Shown piece by piece: positions 25,701 to 35,029 of a DNA stretch of 64,000 bases. The notes beneath the pieces are model-generated. The model was not told the DNA's origin, did no database searches, and saw only the letters and a list, made by a program, of their open reading frames with translations. The translations under genes and the position numbers were made by a program. The stretch covers positions 1-64,000 of the forward strand of contig NZ_JH376582.1 in NCBI RefSeq assembly GCF_000233955.1, given 5' to 3'. Each line of letters begins with the position of its first letter. The stretch's first letter is position 1. Source of the DNA: Paraprevotella clara YIT 11840. GTDB taxonomy: Bacteria > Bacteroidota > Bacteroidia > Bacteroidales > Bacteroidaceae.

Positions 25701-28700
25701 CGTCTGCCGTTTGGAATAATAGGCGGAGATGTCCGAATAGTCGGATTCCACGGTGATGTATTCGGGAGTGGAGGCAGTGTATTTGGTAAGCGCGGCATCG
25801 GCCTTCTTGTACGCGGCCTCATAGTCCGTCACGCTTATGGAATACTTTCCGGCCTCCGCCGTTATCTGCCCGTGTTCCGCCTTTATGTCGGCATGCTGTT
25901 GCTTCAGCGCGGTTTTCTCCACCGGGCTTATCGTGCCGTCGGATTTCAGGTTGTCCAGCTCCGTGTTGGCGGCTTGTGCTTCCGTCTTGGCTTCCCCTGC
26001 CGTGGCGGCGGCTTCGTCGGCGGCTTCCTGTGCCGCATTCGCGGCCTCCGCAGCCTCCCGTGCGGCCTCTGCCGCCTCGTTGGCCTTCGTATCGTCTGTA
26101 TAGCGTGAGGCAAGCTCCCAATGCGAGATGGAGAAAGCCTCATTCTCTTTCTTGGCGGTCTTGCAACGCAGCAGGTCGTTCTTGTACGTATCCCCGTAAG
26201 TCGCGTTCACCCAAAGGTCGCCCACGTCGTAAGCCTGCCCCGTGGTGGGTTGGCTGACGAATACCCTGCGTTTGCCGTCAGCCGTATCCTGCGCCTTGGC
26301 AGCAGCGGCCAAAGCCTTTTCCGTGGCCGTGTCCGTGATGGGGTTCCATTTCCACGTGTCACCGTCCTTCACCCATTTCCAGCTCTTGCCCGTGCTGAGA
26401 TTGGTATAAGTGTCGTTTGAATGCGCCTGTTTCTGTTCTTCGGTGGTCCACTCGTTCGCCGGGTAGTTGGAGGTTGTCGGGTCGGTTTTACCATAGTGGC
26501 TTTCTATTACACCGTCAACCTGGTCCTGCAAGTCCTCGATGATCTTCTGTAGGGCGGCGATGTAATTCTGCTGCTCCGCCAGACGTTCCACCGCGTCCTC
26601 CACCTTTCCGCTCACTTCATCCACTTTGCTTTGTACGTCTCCCACCGCGCCGTTGATGTATTCCTTCACCGTCTCGCCGGTGGACAATTTTATATTGTCG
26701 GAGATAATCATGACATCTTCCCGTGAGAGGTTGACAAACTCCTTGCCTTCCAGTTTGTAAGAGTTGATTCCCCGGTACATCTTGAAATAAGGGGCATCGT
26801 TCCCGTATGCCGAAAGGATAATGGCCGCCTGTCGGGCCACGTCATTCCGGTTTCCCAACTGGACGATTTCGTCACCGGCGGCCGGTACCGTGCTCCCCGC
26901 ATCGCAGTCCGTCTTCGAGAGGTCTATGTAGTTGTCCCCCACGCCCGTCACCAGACGCCAGTAATAAGTGTTCTTCACGTTCTCGTTCACGCCCTCCTTC
27001 ACGTTGAACGTCTGGGCGCGTGCCTGGTCACCGGCGACAAACTGGTTCTCCACCGTCTTTACCCCGTCCGTCGCCTCGAAATAGCAACGGTAGGCACTCC
27101 CCGTATCTTCCACACGGATGCACTTCATCGAGGCCGGGGTAAGCACGATTTGCCCGCCCACGTGCTTGATTTCCTGAATCACAAGCTGGATGAACTCGGC
27201 CACCTTGCGCACAAGCATTTCGTCCACCTCAAGGCGACTGCTTCCCTGTTCGTTCATTTTCAGGCACAGCCCCGAGCCAAGCGCACCCGAAGAGAATCCA
27301 GGAGACTGTATGCCTTTGGCCGTTACCATCCCACGCACAAACACGCTCAGAAGTTCCGCAGCACCGTCCTCGCCAATCTTCGCGCCCCGATTCCCGGCCA
27401 CGTACTTGCCAACCTCCAAAGCGCCCATTAACAGCAGTGAAGCCAGTTCTGCATCCCCTTCACTGCCGATACGCCCTCCGCTTTCACCTGCCTGGTAGTC
27501 ACCAAACAACATGTCTTTCAAGAATGTAAGGATGCCCTGTACCGTATCATCCTTCAATTTTGAAACGAACTTGTTGTCAAGTTCCCGGTTGTTCTTATTG
27601 ATGCTATCCTTTATCTCCTTGTCTGTCCTTAACGAAGAATAAGCGTTTGTATCCGACGGCTCGGTTTCGTCATCCTTCTTTATCAAATATACATTTGTAC
27701 CGGAGGTTGAAGAACTTACCTTTCCAGAGAAGTAACTGCTTCCATTCAGCTTGATGGAATCAATCTTGTCTTCAAGTGCGCCAAGACGGGAATAGGAAGC
27801 ACTTTCACCTATAGTATATACCGGAGAATCCCATGGAATGTCAAGTGCAAGTTCATAGCCAAGTACGCGCATGGTACGGGGGCTTGGGAAGAATGAAGAG
27901 TTGTTTACCCTCACTTTTTGGCCGACACCGAAAGGACAAGGCGTATCCTGTGTCTCATTACGTGCCTTTGACCAGTCTGACATGAGTTTGGCCGACACGG
28001 TGCCGATATTGTTCCTGATTTTTTCGGCATATTTTTCTGTTTCCGTTTTCAGTTCCTCTTCCGCTTCCGGGACAAGGTTCTCAAAGACATATTCCGTGTC
28101 GTATCCGGCCATGACAAAATCATTCCCGGCCTCCGGCTTCATTACAGTATCTGGTAAACGGCCTCCGTAATCCTCATTGGCCACGATTTCAAAGCATGTG
28201 GACGTATCGTCACTCTTCTCCGGAAGGAACGTCAATCCAAAGGTAAGTCCGGCAAGCCTGCCCGTTTGGAAAGTGACCGTAAGTTCCTCTGAAATCACAT
28301 AGGACTTGTCGAACCCCACAAGTCCGGTGGTCTTGATGGTGTACACCGGTACTTTCATTCCTGTGGGTTTCTTTTCTTCGCCTTCCGTGACATCAATCAT
28401 TTCCTCTTCGACAGAGGATATTGAAAGCACCTTGCGTGGATAGACGTAGTCGAAAGTCACGATACCCTCTATCACTTCGTCGGGTGACATGTCGGGGTAA
28501 ACGTCTATGTACGGTGTGCCTTCAGGAAGCATCAGCCTGCGTTGTACAACCCCGTTTACAGTAAGACCGTCCACGTCGGAATCAAAATAGCCGAGGGGTA
28601 CATTCCCTTTCACAAGCCCTTCTATTGTGAATTTGGCACCTATATATAGTTTGTCGTTTGACGTGGTTTCGTATAATAAGGTAGCATGCTCGTCCGTATA

Positions 28701-30011
28701 TGGCATGGCATTACGGTTGATGGTTACTCCTATTTTGTGGTTGCCTCCGTCATCACTGACATAATTCACATCCGTTTCCACGTAACCATATACAGAACCC
28801 AATATGCAATCACCCACAATGGTATATGGAATATATGTGACCAATGGGGATACACAAGAATATGTGATGCGCAAATACAGTTTACGTATTGCCTCGTACG
28901 GGCTTTCAAATCTTTCCTTGGACAGCCTGAGCGTTTTGTTTGAACTGTCAATGGTATAGCTTGATTCCGACAACACCGTGCTTGAATCATTTCCGGATGC
29001 CACTATTTCCACTCTTACATCCAATACGGCATTGGGGAATGATGAAAAATCATAGCTGAATACCATGGAAGACAAATCAAGTACATAAGCGGATTTGTAT
29101 AGTTGCATGGCATTTATGGTAATACTGTCATACAACTCATATTCTTCCACGTCCGGAGTGGCCAAGCTTGCGGACACCGAACCTACACCATCCATCTGTT
29201 TTTCATAAGAATAATACTTTATGAGGTCTTTCCTGAAAAAAGACGGATTTACAGGCTTCTTGCTGTCATTAAAGTCGCTTTTGTTTCCAGAACGGTTAAG
29301 CGTGTCTATGGTGAACTCCAGTTTCTTCCGGTACCGGCTGGATATGTTTTGCGTGGAGCCAAAGGCGTATATGCGCGTGAAATAGTCACCGCTGCTCTTG
29401 GACAGGCTCATGGTTTCTGCTTCTTCGCCAAGGCTTATTTCCACCGCTTCCCCCTTCTCACAGCGGCCGAAACGGATTTTCTTGTCTTCCATCCACCACT
29501 CGCAGTTTGCGGCTTCCGCAAGGGAGGTAAGGGCATCAATGAGGTTGGTGTTGGAATAGTGCATGACCAAGGCATCCACATTCACATCATTGTCAATCTC
29601 GTATTCATAGTCCTCATCGCCAGATTGGAATCCCCATACTTTCAGGTTACGCAGGAAGATGTCAAGATGGTATGACAATTGCGCCGTCAAATCCCAAGCG
29701 GCTTCATTTCCTCCTGTTTCCGGTGTGTACTTGAAGATCTTGTTCTTCCACTTCATGTAAGAGGCTTCCATCTTCAACTCATAGTCATAACCGCCCGTGG
29801 AATTGTTGAAAGATGGCTTTTGGTCTTCTATGATTTCAAAACGGCCAAAATCACATTCTGCATAACATCCCATTTTGAATGATATGGGATTAAGCAAGGA
29901 AAATTTGAGCGTGATATAGTCATCTTTCATCAACTCAAATTTTCGCTTGCTACCTACACCTATCGGTGTGGACAAAACTAATACCTCGTTGTTATCCTTT
30001 ATCTCTATCAT
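19764..30011 (-). CDS. Giant tail-tip / central tail protein, 3415 residues
   Basis: Residues 1-800 look like a siphovirus baseplate hub (opening MIEIKDNNEVLVLSTPIGVG). After about 1150 come Ala-rich helices with four copies of a module of about 100 residues, each beginning like SDGTISPVEKTALKQQ and ending near ISAYYSKRQTILD. A jelly-roll carbohydrate-binding-like domain (GRNILMETNQ ... GNVATAWSP) separates copies three and four. Then five or more repeats of GIKSI...YLW and DYTW type joined by collagen-like Gly-X-X stretches, an Ig-like domain, a long coiled region, and a second jelly roll near the end. It should span the tail tip and reach the cell surface. Confidence 0.88.
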   Translation of the reverse strand: MIEIKDNNEVLVLSTPIGVGSKRKFELMKDDYITLKFSLLNPISFKMGCYAECDFGRFEIIEDQKPSFNNSTGGYDYELKMEASYMKWKNKIFKYTPETGGNEAAWDLTAQLSYHLDIFLRNLKVWGFQSGDEDYEYEIDNDVNVDALVMHYSNTNLIDALTSLAEAANCEWWMEDKKIRFGRCEKGEAVEISLGEEAETMSLSKSSGDYFTRIYAFGSTQNISSRYRKKLEFTIDTLNRSGNKSDFNDSKKPVNPSFFRKDLIKYYSYEKQMDGVGSVSASLATPDVEEYELYDSITINAMQLYKSAYVLDLSSMVFSYDFSSFPNAVLDVRVEIVASGNDSSTVLSESSYTIDSSNKTLRLSKERFESPYEAIRKLYLRITYSCVSPLVTYIPYTIVGDCILGSVYGYVETDVNYVSDDGGNHKIGVTINRNAMPYTDEHATLLYETTSNDKLYIGAKFTIEGLVKGNVPLGYFDSDVDGLTVNGVVQRRLMLPEGTPYIDVYPDMSPDEVIEGIVTFDYVYPRKVLSISSVEEEMIDVTEGEEKKPTGMKVPVYTIKTTGLVGFDKSYVISEELTVTFQTGRLAGLTFGLTFLPEKSDDTSTCFEIVANEDYGGRLPDTVMKPEAGNDFVMAGYDTEYVFENLVPEAEEELKTETEKYAEKIRNNIGTVSAKLMSDWSKARNETQDTPCPFGVGQKVRVNNSSFFPSPRTMRVLGYELALDIPWDSPVYTIGESASYSRLGALEDKIDSIKLNGSSYFSGKVSSSTSGTNVYLIKKDDETEPSDTNAYSSLRTDKEIKDSINKNNRELDNKFVSKLKDDTVQGILTFLKDMLFGDYQAGESGGRIGSEGDAELASLLLMGALEVGKYVAGNRGAKIGEDGAAELLSVFVRGMVTAKGIQSPGFSSGALGSGLCLKMNEQGSSRLEVDEMLVRKVAEFIQLVIQEIKHVGGQIVLTPASMKCIRVEDTGSAYRCYFEATDGVKTVENQFVAGDQARAQTFNVKEGVNENVKNTYYWRLVTGVGDNYIDLSKTDCDAGSTVPAAGDEIVQLGNRNDVARQAAIILSAYGNDAPYFKMYRGINSYKLEGKEFVNLSREDVMIISDNIKLSTGETVKEYINGAVGDVQSKVDEVSGKVEDAVERLAEQQNYIAALQKIIEDLQDQVDGVIESHYGKTDPTTSNYPANEWTTEEQKQAHSNDTYTNLSTGKSWKWVKDGDTWKWNPITDTATEKALAAAAKAQDTADGKRRVFVSQPTTGQAYDVGDLWVNATYGDTYKNDLLRCKTAKKENEAFSISHWELASRYTDDTKANEAAEAAREAAEAANAAQEAADEAAATAGEAKTEAQAANTELDNLKSDGTISPVEKTALKQQHADIKAEHGQITAEAGKYSISVTDYEAAYKKADAALTKYTASTPEYITVESDYSDISAYYSKRQTILDTIAAKAKEASDAAKKAADDAAAKADEAAESASEAAQKAIEAKTAADNAATAAKNAQTDADEANSMLSDIANDNKLTAQEKQQTKKEWDVIVSEKPKNDASADKFGVSKTAYGSAYTALSTYITPLLSDLSSTSNITGTEFRAKFKAYYDARTDLLNAISAKAKELADNAQEAADAAAENASQAIEDAAAAKNAADKAQADVDAEKERMDEWAADGKFSPSEKKQLKEELARIDGDKTQVTDGYTKYGLGTPTAYNTAYTNYRTAINGVVSSSSETVAIPSDFSTKRTAYYTQKSAALSAISDAAKAYADKVVAGIEVGGRNILMETNQGKKRWYANTNEGTGNFVVSEWVDSGVKGVKIELIKKPSSWSIFYYNLNGTLDLLEADTTYTLSFDILSNASNKSLLGIKNTDFKGDLTNSPSFSFEANKKKHVALNLVTNGLSSKDSQVLYFGFPFNSLSYICIKNMKLEKGNVATAWSPAIEDVNGMIEDAQKAADDAAEAAKNAQVDATNANKELANIKSDNLISPIEKTALKQQQADIRSEYGEITANASRYAVSTTAYKSAYDLANAALTKYTASSPEYITVGSDYANISAYYDARKTILDAIAAAAKKAADDATNKANQAVEDAARAGHYYLDLDNDGGPVSCDASGNVTGGFPSSKATVYYGTEPDTGWAFTGAFSGCSGSVNSSTGQITVTGVSADTGTVTVTAKKSGKTDLSAVFSVYKVKAGADGADGTNGVGIKSITNKYAVSASNTTAPTSWSDTVPTMTATNRYLWNYEIVTYTNSTTSETKKRVIGVYGNTGNTGATGATGVGIKSITEYYLASSSSSGVTTSTSGWTTSVQATSSSKKYLWNYEVVTYTNDTKYTSSPVIIGTYGDKGDTGPQGVQGPKGADGTPRYTWIRYADNASGSGISNSPTGKTYIGFAYNKTTATESNTPSDYTWSLIKGEKGDQGVPGAKGADGKTTYTWIKYSDNSTGSGMYDTPKSTTQYIGIAVNKTTATESNTPSDYTWSKFKGDDGADGKGIKSTAVTYQVSTSGTTPPTGTWSGSIPSVAANQYLWTRTVITYTDNTTSTSYSVGKMGANGAKGDKGDTGPAGADGDGIVSVSNTYQIGSSGTTAPTGSWSATVPSPQKGKYLWTKTVTTYKKSDPTTVYSVSYYGTDGTAAKYVRVAGDQVFIYANNFSGNPTPTSITLTATLTGTSGYQWSYKQAGQTSFTNISGATSQTYALAHNNSTVWGSAKSVTIRCTSGGVYDEMTIAKVSSGTNGTNGKDGTNGKDGTNGTNGKDGADGKNGADAYTVILGNESHAFQGTTSAAIAASTKCEVIAYKGATRVSATIGTITGAPSGMSTSISSNGTTSASFTVSVTSSLTTGQGVLTVPITVDGKSFTKNFSFSVAFKGNTGATGATGPKGDDAVFYTIEPSANVVKKSWDNKLTPTSVTCKKFKCVGNTQQETTEKTLKYQRVGQDSSVQNYTGAVAITQSTTEIVFYLYDGSTLMGGCTQRVPVVGDAVNVYEKVHADFVMLENEFGVMSTKVTTVVDSVTGLEKEVETNTSKISAIDGKVNSTASQVSSLGTRVSTVEQTASSLKTTVQGIQGDVSTLEQTTSKISLKVDSIWPDNIFPDGSFENGGLANRNLSNCTVSIDTSSHIHGSKSLKIQCVTGNSWVYVGRAQIPVVSGKVYTIVMWIRATSTFTESGGATGAYFSKNDQLELAGFTAFQPQFTSAWTRKAYKVTAPSGSNYLVLRLGTAGQTTSRTLYFDSIMVFEGDLTGSLPSGFVEGKHDGELATGIDVINKKITVTSDQFVIQNNDGEVTASVDADGVLKIGSGEFSGYMKTVPQVDPNNNSVTVTRDVLKKGGFFCFPTRDGSSRGTVTLPTSGDYLGTHLYIYSGSSVQTSGAKISYNGVENYTSLVVSTSCTYVELVAVPNSVDAARWHAYQTGQSSTLPDIVWLLLVPGGATYKASGTVLTISRA

Positions 30012-30084
30012 ATTCCCAAAAGTAAGGAATATTACTCATGCCACATTATATTGGATAACCGATTTTGCAACAATCTGGCTATTG

Positions 30085-30510
30085 TCACAAATCTCCCCGA
30101 TTTGTTGGATTGGGTTCCTCGAATTTGGCTGAAAATTTACCGAAACACCTGTTAAGGCTTAACCCATAAGATATATTTTTACCCAAGTAGACCAAGTTAT
30201 AAACTTCACTTCCTAGTGCCGGGACTTTGATGGCCACGACCCCTTTACCCAATTCTGTCAGGAAAGCTTTTTTCTTTGTCCTATAATCACTTTCTGTGGT
30301 ACCCGTAATGGTAAATGCCAATGTCAACTCCCGTGAGTCAAGTTTGGCATTATCAGTTATTACACGCTTGCCATGCTCCAATCTGCTTTCATTCTCTATG
30401 TAGTCTTTCATTGGAGCGGGTGCATCTATTGAATCAAGGAATCCTTCCCCCATACATACACCCCATGTTGTCCAGGCATCTTTTCCGTTAATTAGTAATT
30501 CACCTTTCAT
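30085..30510 (-). CDS. Distal tail-like protein
   Basis: The 141 residues (MKGELLINGKDAWTTWGVCM, then DSIDAPAPMKDYIENESRLE and DSRELTLAFTITG) have the ring-forming N-terminal pattern of phage distal tail proteins, in which a short beta-domain precedes the hexamer core. It lies exactly between tape measure and tail-tip genes, where Dit is expected. Its start overlaps the tape-measure stop by four bases. Confidence 0.72.
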   Translation of the reverse strand: MKGELLINGKDAWTTWGVCMGEGFLDSIDAPAPMKDYIENESRLEHGKRVITDNAKLDSRELTLAFTITGTTESDYRTKKKAFLTELGKGVVAIKVPALGSEVYNLVYLGKNISYGLSLNRCFGKFSAKFEEPNPTNRGDL

Positions 30511-33500
30511 AATCTTGATGTGTTTCGTTTTACTTCTTCTATATCCTTTTGCATCTGTTTGATTGGCTTGACTATTTCACCTGTATTTTCTCTGATTTGT
30601 TGAAGTTCCAAATAAGAATTGGCCAAAATTGTACGGGTCTCATCGGAAATATTGTACATGCCGCCAATTTTGGACAACAATCCTGAAATCGAGCCTTTAA
30701 GTTCAGTTATGGCAATGGCCTGCTGCTGGTTGACATTCTCAATACGGTATCCCGTTTCTTGAATGGCCGTGAGCCTTCCGTTGGTCTCATCCACGCTTTC
30801 TTGGGATGCCTGTACCTTAACCGCGCTACTGGCTTGTTGCGCAGAAGTACCACCTGACGGTTCCCAACCGAAATCATTCATGAGCTGTTCCCGGTCGGCA
30901 AGCATTTGGTCTGTAAGTTCTTTCTGTTCTTGCCGTAGCCTTTCTGCTTCCTCCGGAGTAAGCCTTCCACCACTTTCTGAATCTGCCGCCCATTGGTCGT
31001 ATAAACTTTCTATTTCGTCCTTATACTTGTTGGCTATAAGCGAAGAAAATATGGCATTCTGCAAATATTTCTCGAAATTGTCGGCAAATTCTTCGTTTGT
31101 TGAATCCAAATCGGACAGCAAATCCACATATCCGCTCTTGAACTCGTCAAGGCCGATTCCGGTCAATGCTTCTTTTTCCTTTTGAGCTATTTCTTCAAGT
31201 TGGTTGCCATAATCCGCTATATTCTGAATGTATTCGATGAACTCACCGTTTACCTCGCCCAATACGGACACAAGCCTCTCGTCCGTCAACAGCTTCTCCA
31301 TCTGTTCGGAAGACAAGTCCCATAATTGGTATTCAGCCGTTATCTTCTCGCCTACAAGGCCGGATATGCGTTCGTAGTCTTCTGCCGTAAGTCGGTCATT
31401 TATACGGTATCCAAGAGAATGGGAACCGGCACTACTTCCGCTTGAAGCCAACTGCTTAATGAGTTGCCGTTGACGCTCTATTTGTATATTGACAAGCTTG
31501 GCGGCTTCGTCTGCGGCTTTCTGTGCCTCAATACCGTAATCAATGTCAATATACTCCATCTTCTTGCCTATGAGTTGGTCCCAAATGCCTATCAGGGTTT
31601 CATATTGGGATTTCAAGGCATCATACTCCGAGTAGTCGGCACCAAACTTTTCTTTGAAGAAACCACCTATTCCTGATATGATTTTCATTCCGGCACTTAT
31701 TGCGGCTAATATGCCCGATGCCTTTTCCAATCCCGATGCCGCTTCACCGATGCCTTTTATGGCACCCACTGCCTGCAATGATGAGGAAGCGATACCTCCG
31801 GCTAAAGAGATGATTTCACCGAATGTTCCCCCGACAGTATCTCCTATCTCCTCGAATACATCATTCACATCGGTAAGGACTTTATACAACTTGTCCCAAT
31901 CCTTAATGGACTTTCCGGGAGATACCTCTTTTTCAATCTCTTTCTTTTCCAAGGCATTTCTTAGCGTGGCCACTTTCGCCCTCTTGACTGCCAAATCAGG
32001 ATTGTTCGGGTCACTGATTTCCATATTCATCATCTCCTGATATGCCTGATTAAGCAATTCACGGAGTTTTCCAATAGATAAATCAATCACGCTGTCAGCC
32101 CAAGAGTTAAAGCTTTCCTCACGGGATGCGAACTCTTTGTTTATGGCCTTTAACGCTTCTTCCTTTTGGTGTTCAATCTCTTTCAATTGGTCATCGGAAG
32201 CTCCAGCTTCCTCATACTTTTGCCTTGCCTTGGCAAACTTCTCCACCGTGGAGTTGTACTTCGTGACGTAATCCTGATATTCGGAAAGGATATCCTGATA
32301 GAACTTGGCTATTTCCATTTTCTGCCTTTCCCTCGCTTCCTTTCCCATAATGTCGAACGCGGATGTATCAACGCTTACGGTGGAAGAATCAAATGCCTTT
32401 GGCTTATAGTTCTTGTCATTGGACGCTTTCAACTTCTCCTTGGCATCAAAAGCTTCCTTTTCCATTTGTATGACGGCATTGACGTAATCCTGACGTTGGC
32501 GGCCAATCTCCTGCAACTCTTTTTTATGGTTGAGTTCCATTTGGGCTTTCTCTTTCTCAAAGCCTTCATCCATGGCATCTATCCGGGATTGGGCCACTTT
32601 ATTCTCCAAATCTTCCTGTTGGCGGATGCGGTCTGTGGCATTCTTCTTTTCGAGTTCGGATAATTTATCAAACTTTTCTACATATTTGTTGCTTTCGTTC
32701 TTTATTTCTCCGTATGTATTATATTGAGACAATTCTTTTTCAGCCTCTTTCAGAGATTTAAGTGCTTCTTCAGCCTCCTTACTTCCTTTTTGGGTTGCCT
32801 CGAAAGCTGATTTTCTTATACTCACCTGTTCTTCCCAATATGAACGGCCTTGTTTATTGTCACCTTCTACCTTTGTTATTTTTTCCTGATTTTCTTGTAT
32901 TTTTTTACTATATGAAGTCATTTGTTCTTCAATAATTTCCATTTTCTTTCGATGTTGTTCTGCCCTTTTTTCTCGTTCTTCATATCGTTCTTTAATTTCT
33001 AATGCTTCTTTATATCGTTTAGCAGCATCATAATCCGCAACCCAACCAGTTTTTGAACGTTCAAGATCTCTTTTATCTTCTTTTGCCTGTTCACTTTCAA
33101 GATAAGCCTTTGCGTTATTATAAAAAATGCGATTACGATTCATATAGTTCGTATCAGCATTTAATCCTTTTTCTTCACTAACAGATTTTTCGGCCAATTC
33201 TTCCATTCTTTTCTGGTATGCTCTCGCATACGACACGGCCATCAGGTCTTTTGTAAGTTGTTGATATGCCGAAGATGCCTTTCCGGCTAAAATAGCCTCT
33301 TGTGATAGATTCCCAAAATATGATGGATATTGTTGTTGTAATCTTTTTGTAATTGATATCCTGCTCTCCATAGAGGCATTTACATTCTGTGTCATTTCAT
33401 AAAGTACTCGCAAATTTGTTTTCTGTTTTGCGACAGAATTCATTGCCTCTGACATGGCTTTATTCAATTCTTTCTGCTCGTCAGCAAGAATTGATATTTC

Positions 33501-34631
33501 TTTTCTTGCATTGAATAATTCTTTCACCCATTCCACAATATCCTTACCATACATTGAAAGCACAGTTATCCCAACCATCATGGCTGTTTGCCAACTAAAC
33601 AAGGAAGAAACAAGCTGCTTCCACACCGGTACTCCTTTCTGTCCGGACTTCTTTAATTCCTCGTTGGCGATTTTGGCACGCTTTATCTCATCGGTCAGGA
33701 TGGGAAGATTGTTCGATATGGCAAGAAAGAACATATTAAGCCCCATTGTTGCCGCAGGAAGTTCACGTACTATCTGCTGTACAGACATATTAAGTCCGTT
33801 CCATCCCGAAGCATAGTTGCCAACGTTGCGCTGATGGTTGCCTATTGTAGCATCAAGTTCCTTAATCTTTGCGTCTGCCTGGTTAATGGATGTACGTAAC
33901 TCTTTGCCGAAAGGTGAATTTCGTTCCTCCTCTGTCAGTTCACGATAAGCAATCCTCATACGTGACAATGATTGTGAAAGCCCGTTCATTGAAGTAGCCG
34001 CGACATTATCCATTTTCACATTGTTCATCAACGTTTGACGAACCTCCGATAAGGCTGCCTTATGCGTTAACAAAGAATTATTGAGTTGTTCCAACCGTTT
34101 TTGTTGGCTTGATGAAAGTGTCAAGCTGCCTGACTGGTATTTTGTCAGTTGCTTTATTTCTCCATTTATCAAACGTATTGCATTTTGTTCTTCAATTAAG
34201 CGTTTGATGTTTTGCATACGCGTTCCCATAACTGCGTCAATTTCTGCCGCCAGTTCATCATACGCCTTAGCCTGTGCCTGCACGCTTGCCGTTTCCGCAT
34301 TGTTCGCCGCCGTGTTGGCATTCCCGCCTCCCGGCTGCGGATTCACGCCCGCCGCCTTTGAAAGCTGCTCCTGCGCCTTGATAATCTTTTCCGAAGCCTC
34401 GTTTATCCTCTTGGTGGAAACCATGATTTTCCCCTCCGTTTCCGAAACTTTCCTTACCAAGGCATCATACTGCCCCATGAGGGATTGCAACTGCGCTTCC
34501 ATCCCCTTGGCGATATCAATGTCAACTTTCACATTGATTTGCTTCAATGCTTTCTTGACATTCTCTATCTCAGTCTTTAGCTTTCTGAGTTTCTGAATGT
34601 CACTGTCTACGTTTGCGAATATACCAGCCAT
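30507..34631 (-). CDS. Tail tape measure protein
   Basis: The 1374-residue protein is long, helical and coiled-coil rich from the start (KLRKLKTEIENVKKALKQI). Two hydrophobic segments appear: one near 330-350 (WQTAMMVGITVLSMYG) and a glycine-rich one near 980 (IGGTFGEIISLAGGIASS). The C-terminus is again coiled (IREN, then VKPIKQMQKDIEEV). Tape measures set tail length and are ejected ahead of the DNA; at about 0.15 nm per residue this predicts a tail near 200 nm. Position after the tail chaperones is canonical. Confidence 0.93.
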   Translation of the reverse strand: MAGIFANVDSDIQKLRKLKTEIENVKKALKQINVKVDIDIAKGMEAQLQSLMGQYDALVRKVSETEGKIMVSTKRINEASEKIIKAQEQLSKAAGVNPQPGGGNANTAANNAETASVQAQAKAYDELAAEIDAVMGTRMQNIKRLIEEQNAIRLINGEIKQLTKYQSGSLTLSSSQQKRLEQLNNSLLTHKAALSEVRQTLMNNVKMDNVAATSMNGLSQSLSRMRIAYRELTEEERNSPFGKELRTSINQADAKIKELDATIGNHQRNVGNYASGWNGLNMSVQQIVRELPAATMGLNMFFLAISNNLPILTDEIKRAKIANEELKKSGQKGVPVWKQLVSSLFSWQTAMMVGITVLSMYGKDIVEWVKELFNARKEISILADEQKELNKAMSEAMNSVAKQKTNLRVLYEMTQNVNASMESRISITKRLQQQYPSYFGNLSQEAILAGKASSAYQQLTKDLMAVSYARAYQKRMEELAEKSVSEEKGLNADTNYMNRNRIFYNNAKAYLESEQAKEDKRDLERSKTGWVADYDAAKRYKEALEIKERYEEREKRAEQHRKKMEIIEEQMTSYSKKIQENQEKITKVEGDNKQGRSYWEEQVSIRKSAFEATQKGSKEAEEALKSLKEAEKELSQYNTYGEIKNESNKYVEKFDKLSELEKKNATDRIRQQEDLENKVAQSRIDAMDEGFEKEKAQMELNHKKELQEIGRQRQDYVNAVIQMEKEAFDAKEKLKASNDKNYKPKAFDSSTVSVDTSAFDIMGKEARERQKMEIAKFYQDILSEYQDYVTKYNSTVEKFAKARQKYEEAGASDDQLKEIEHQKEEALKAINKEFASREESFNSWADSVIDLSIGKLRELLNQAYQEMMNMEISDPNNPDLAVKRAKVATLRNALEKKEIEKEVSPGKSIKDWDKLYKVLTDVNDVFEEIGDTVGGTFGEIISLAGGIASSSLQAVGAIKGIGEAASGLEKASGILAAISAGMKIISGIGGFFKEKFGADYSEYDALKSQYETLIGIWDQLIGKKMEYIDIDYGIEAQKAADEAAKLVNIQIERQRQLIKQLASSGSSAGSHSLGYRINDRLTAEDYERISGLVGEKITAEYQLWDLSSEQMEKLLTDERLVSVLGEVNGEFIEYIQNIADYGNQLEEIAQKEKEALTGIGLDEFKSGYVDLLSDLDSTNEEFADNFEKYLQNAIFSSLIANKYKDEIESLYDQWAADSESGGRLTPEEAERLRQEQKELTDQMLADREQLMNDFGWEPSGGTSAQQASSAVKVQASQESVDETNGRLTAIQETGYRIENVNQQQAIAITELKGSISGLLSKIGGMYNISDETRTILANSYLELQQIRENTGEIVKPIKQMQKDIEEVKRNTSRL

Positions 34632-35029
34632 TATTTGAATATTTTCTTGTTTACCTGCCGTTTGGCATATAATATTGAATTGCTTAACACGTTATACCCT
34701 TTGGATTCGACAAAAGATGCGTAGGGCATACCGTCAGCCAAATAAAGACCGTCCTGTGGCTTTTCTGAATAGATAAGCAGGTTTTCCGTGTTCTTCTTCG
34801 CTTCTGGATGTCCGCCATCGTCGCCAACTTCCATGTGGATTATCTGTCCGGAACGAACAACACAAAATCCGGGGGCATTGCGCAAATTATAGGTATGATT
34901 CTTGTACTCTCCGTTCTTTTGCGCATATATTACGGCATCTCTACCTATTTCAATCAGTTTATTGAAATAAACGTCCTCCACTTGCCGTTCCAGTTCGTCC
35001 AAACCCGATATGTCGCCTTTGAATTGCAT
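34631..35029 (-). CDS. HK97 gp10-like neck/tail protein
   Basis: The 132 residues contain RDAVIYAQKNGEYKNHTYNL then RNAPGFCVVRSGQI, which resembles HK97 gp10 family proteins (TGxLRxS region). Gp10-like proteins usually lie upstream of the tail terminator, but here the gene sits between the tail chaperones and the tape measure. The start codon overlaps the stop of the chaperone extension (TAATG), showing that the frameshift product's end is a real gene boundary. Confidence 0.6.
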   Translation of the reverse strand: MQFKGDISGLDELERQVEDVYFNKLIEIGRDAVIYAQKNGEYKNHTYNLRNAPGFCVVRSGQIIHMEVGDDGGHPEAKKNTENLLIYSEKPQDGLYLADGMPYASFVESKGYNVLSNSILYAKRQVNKKIFK

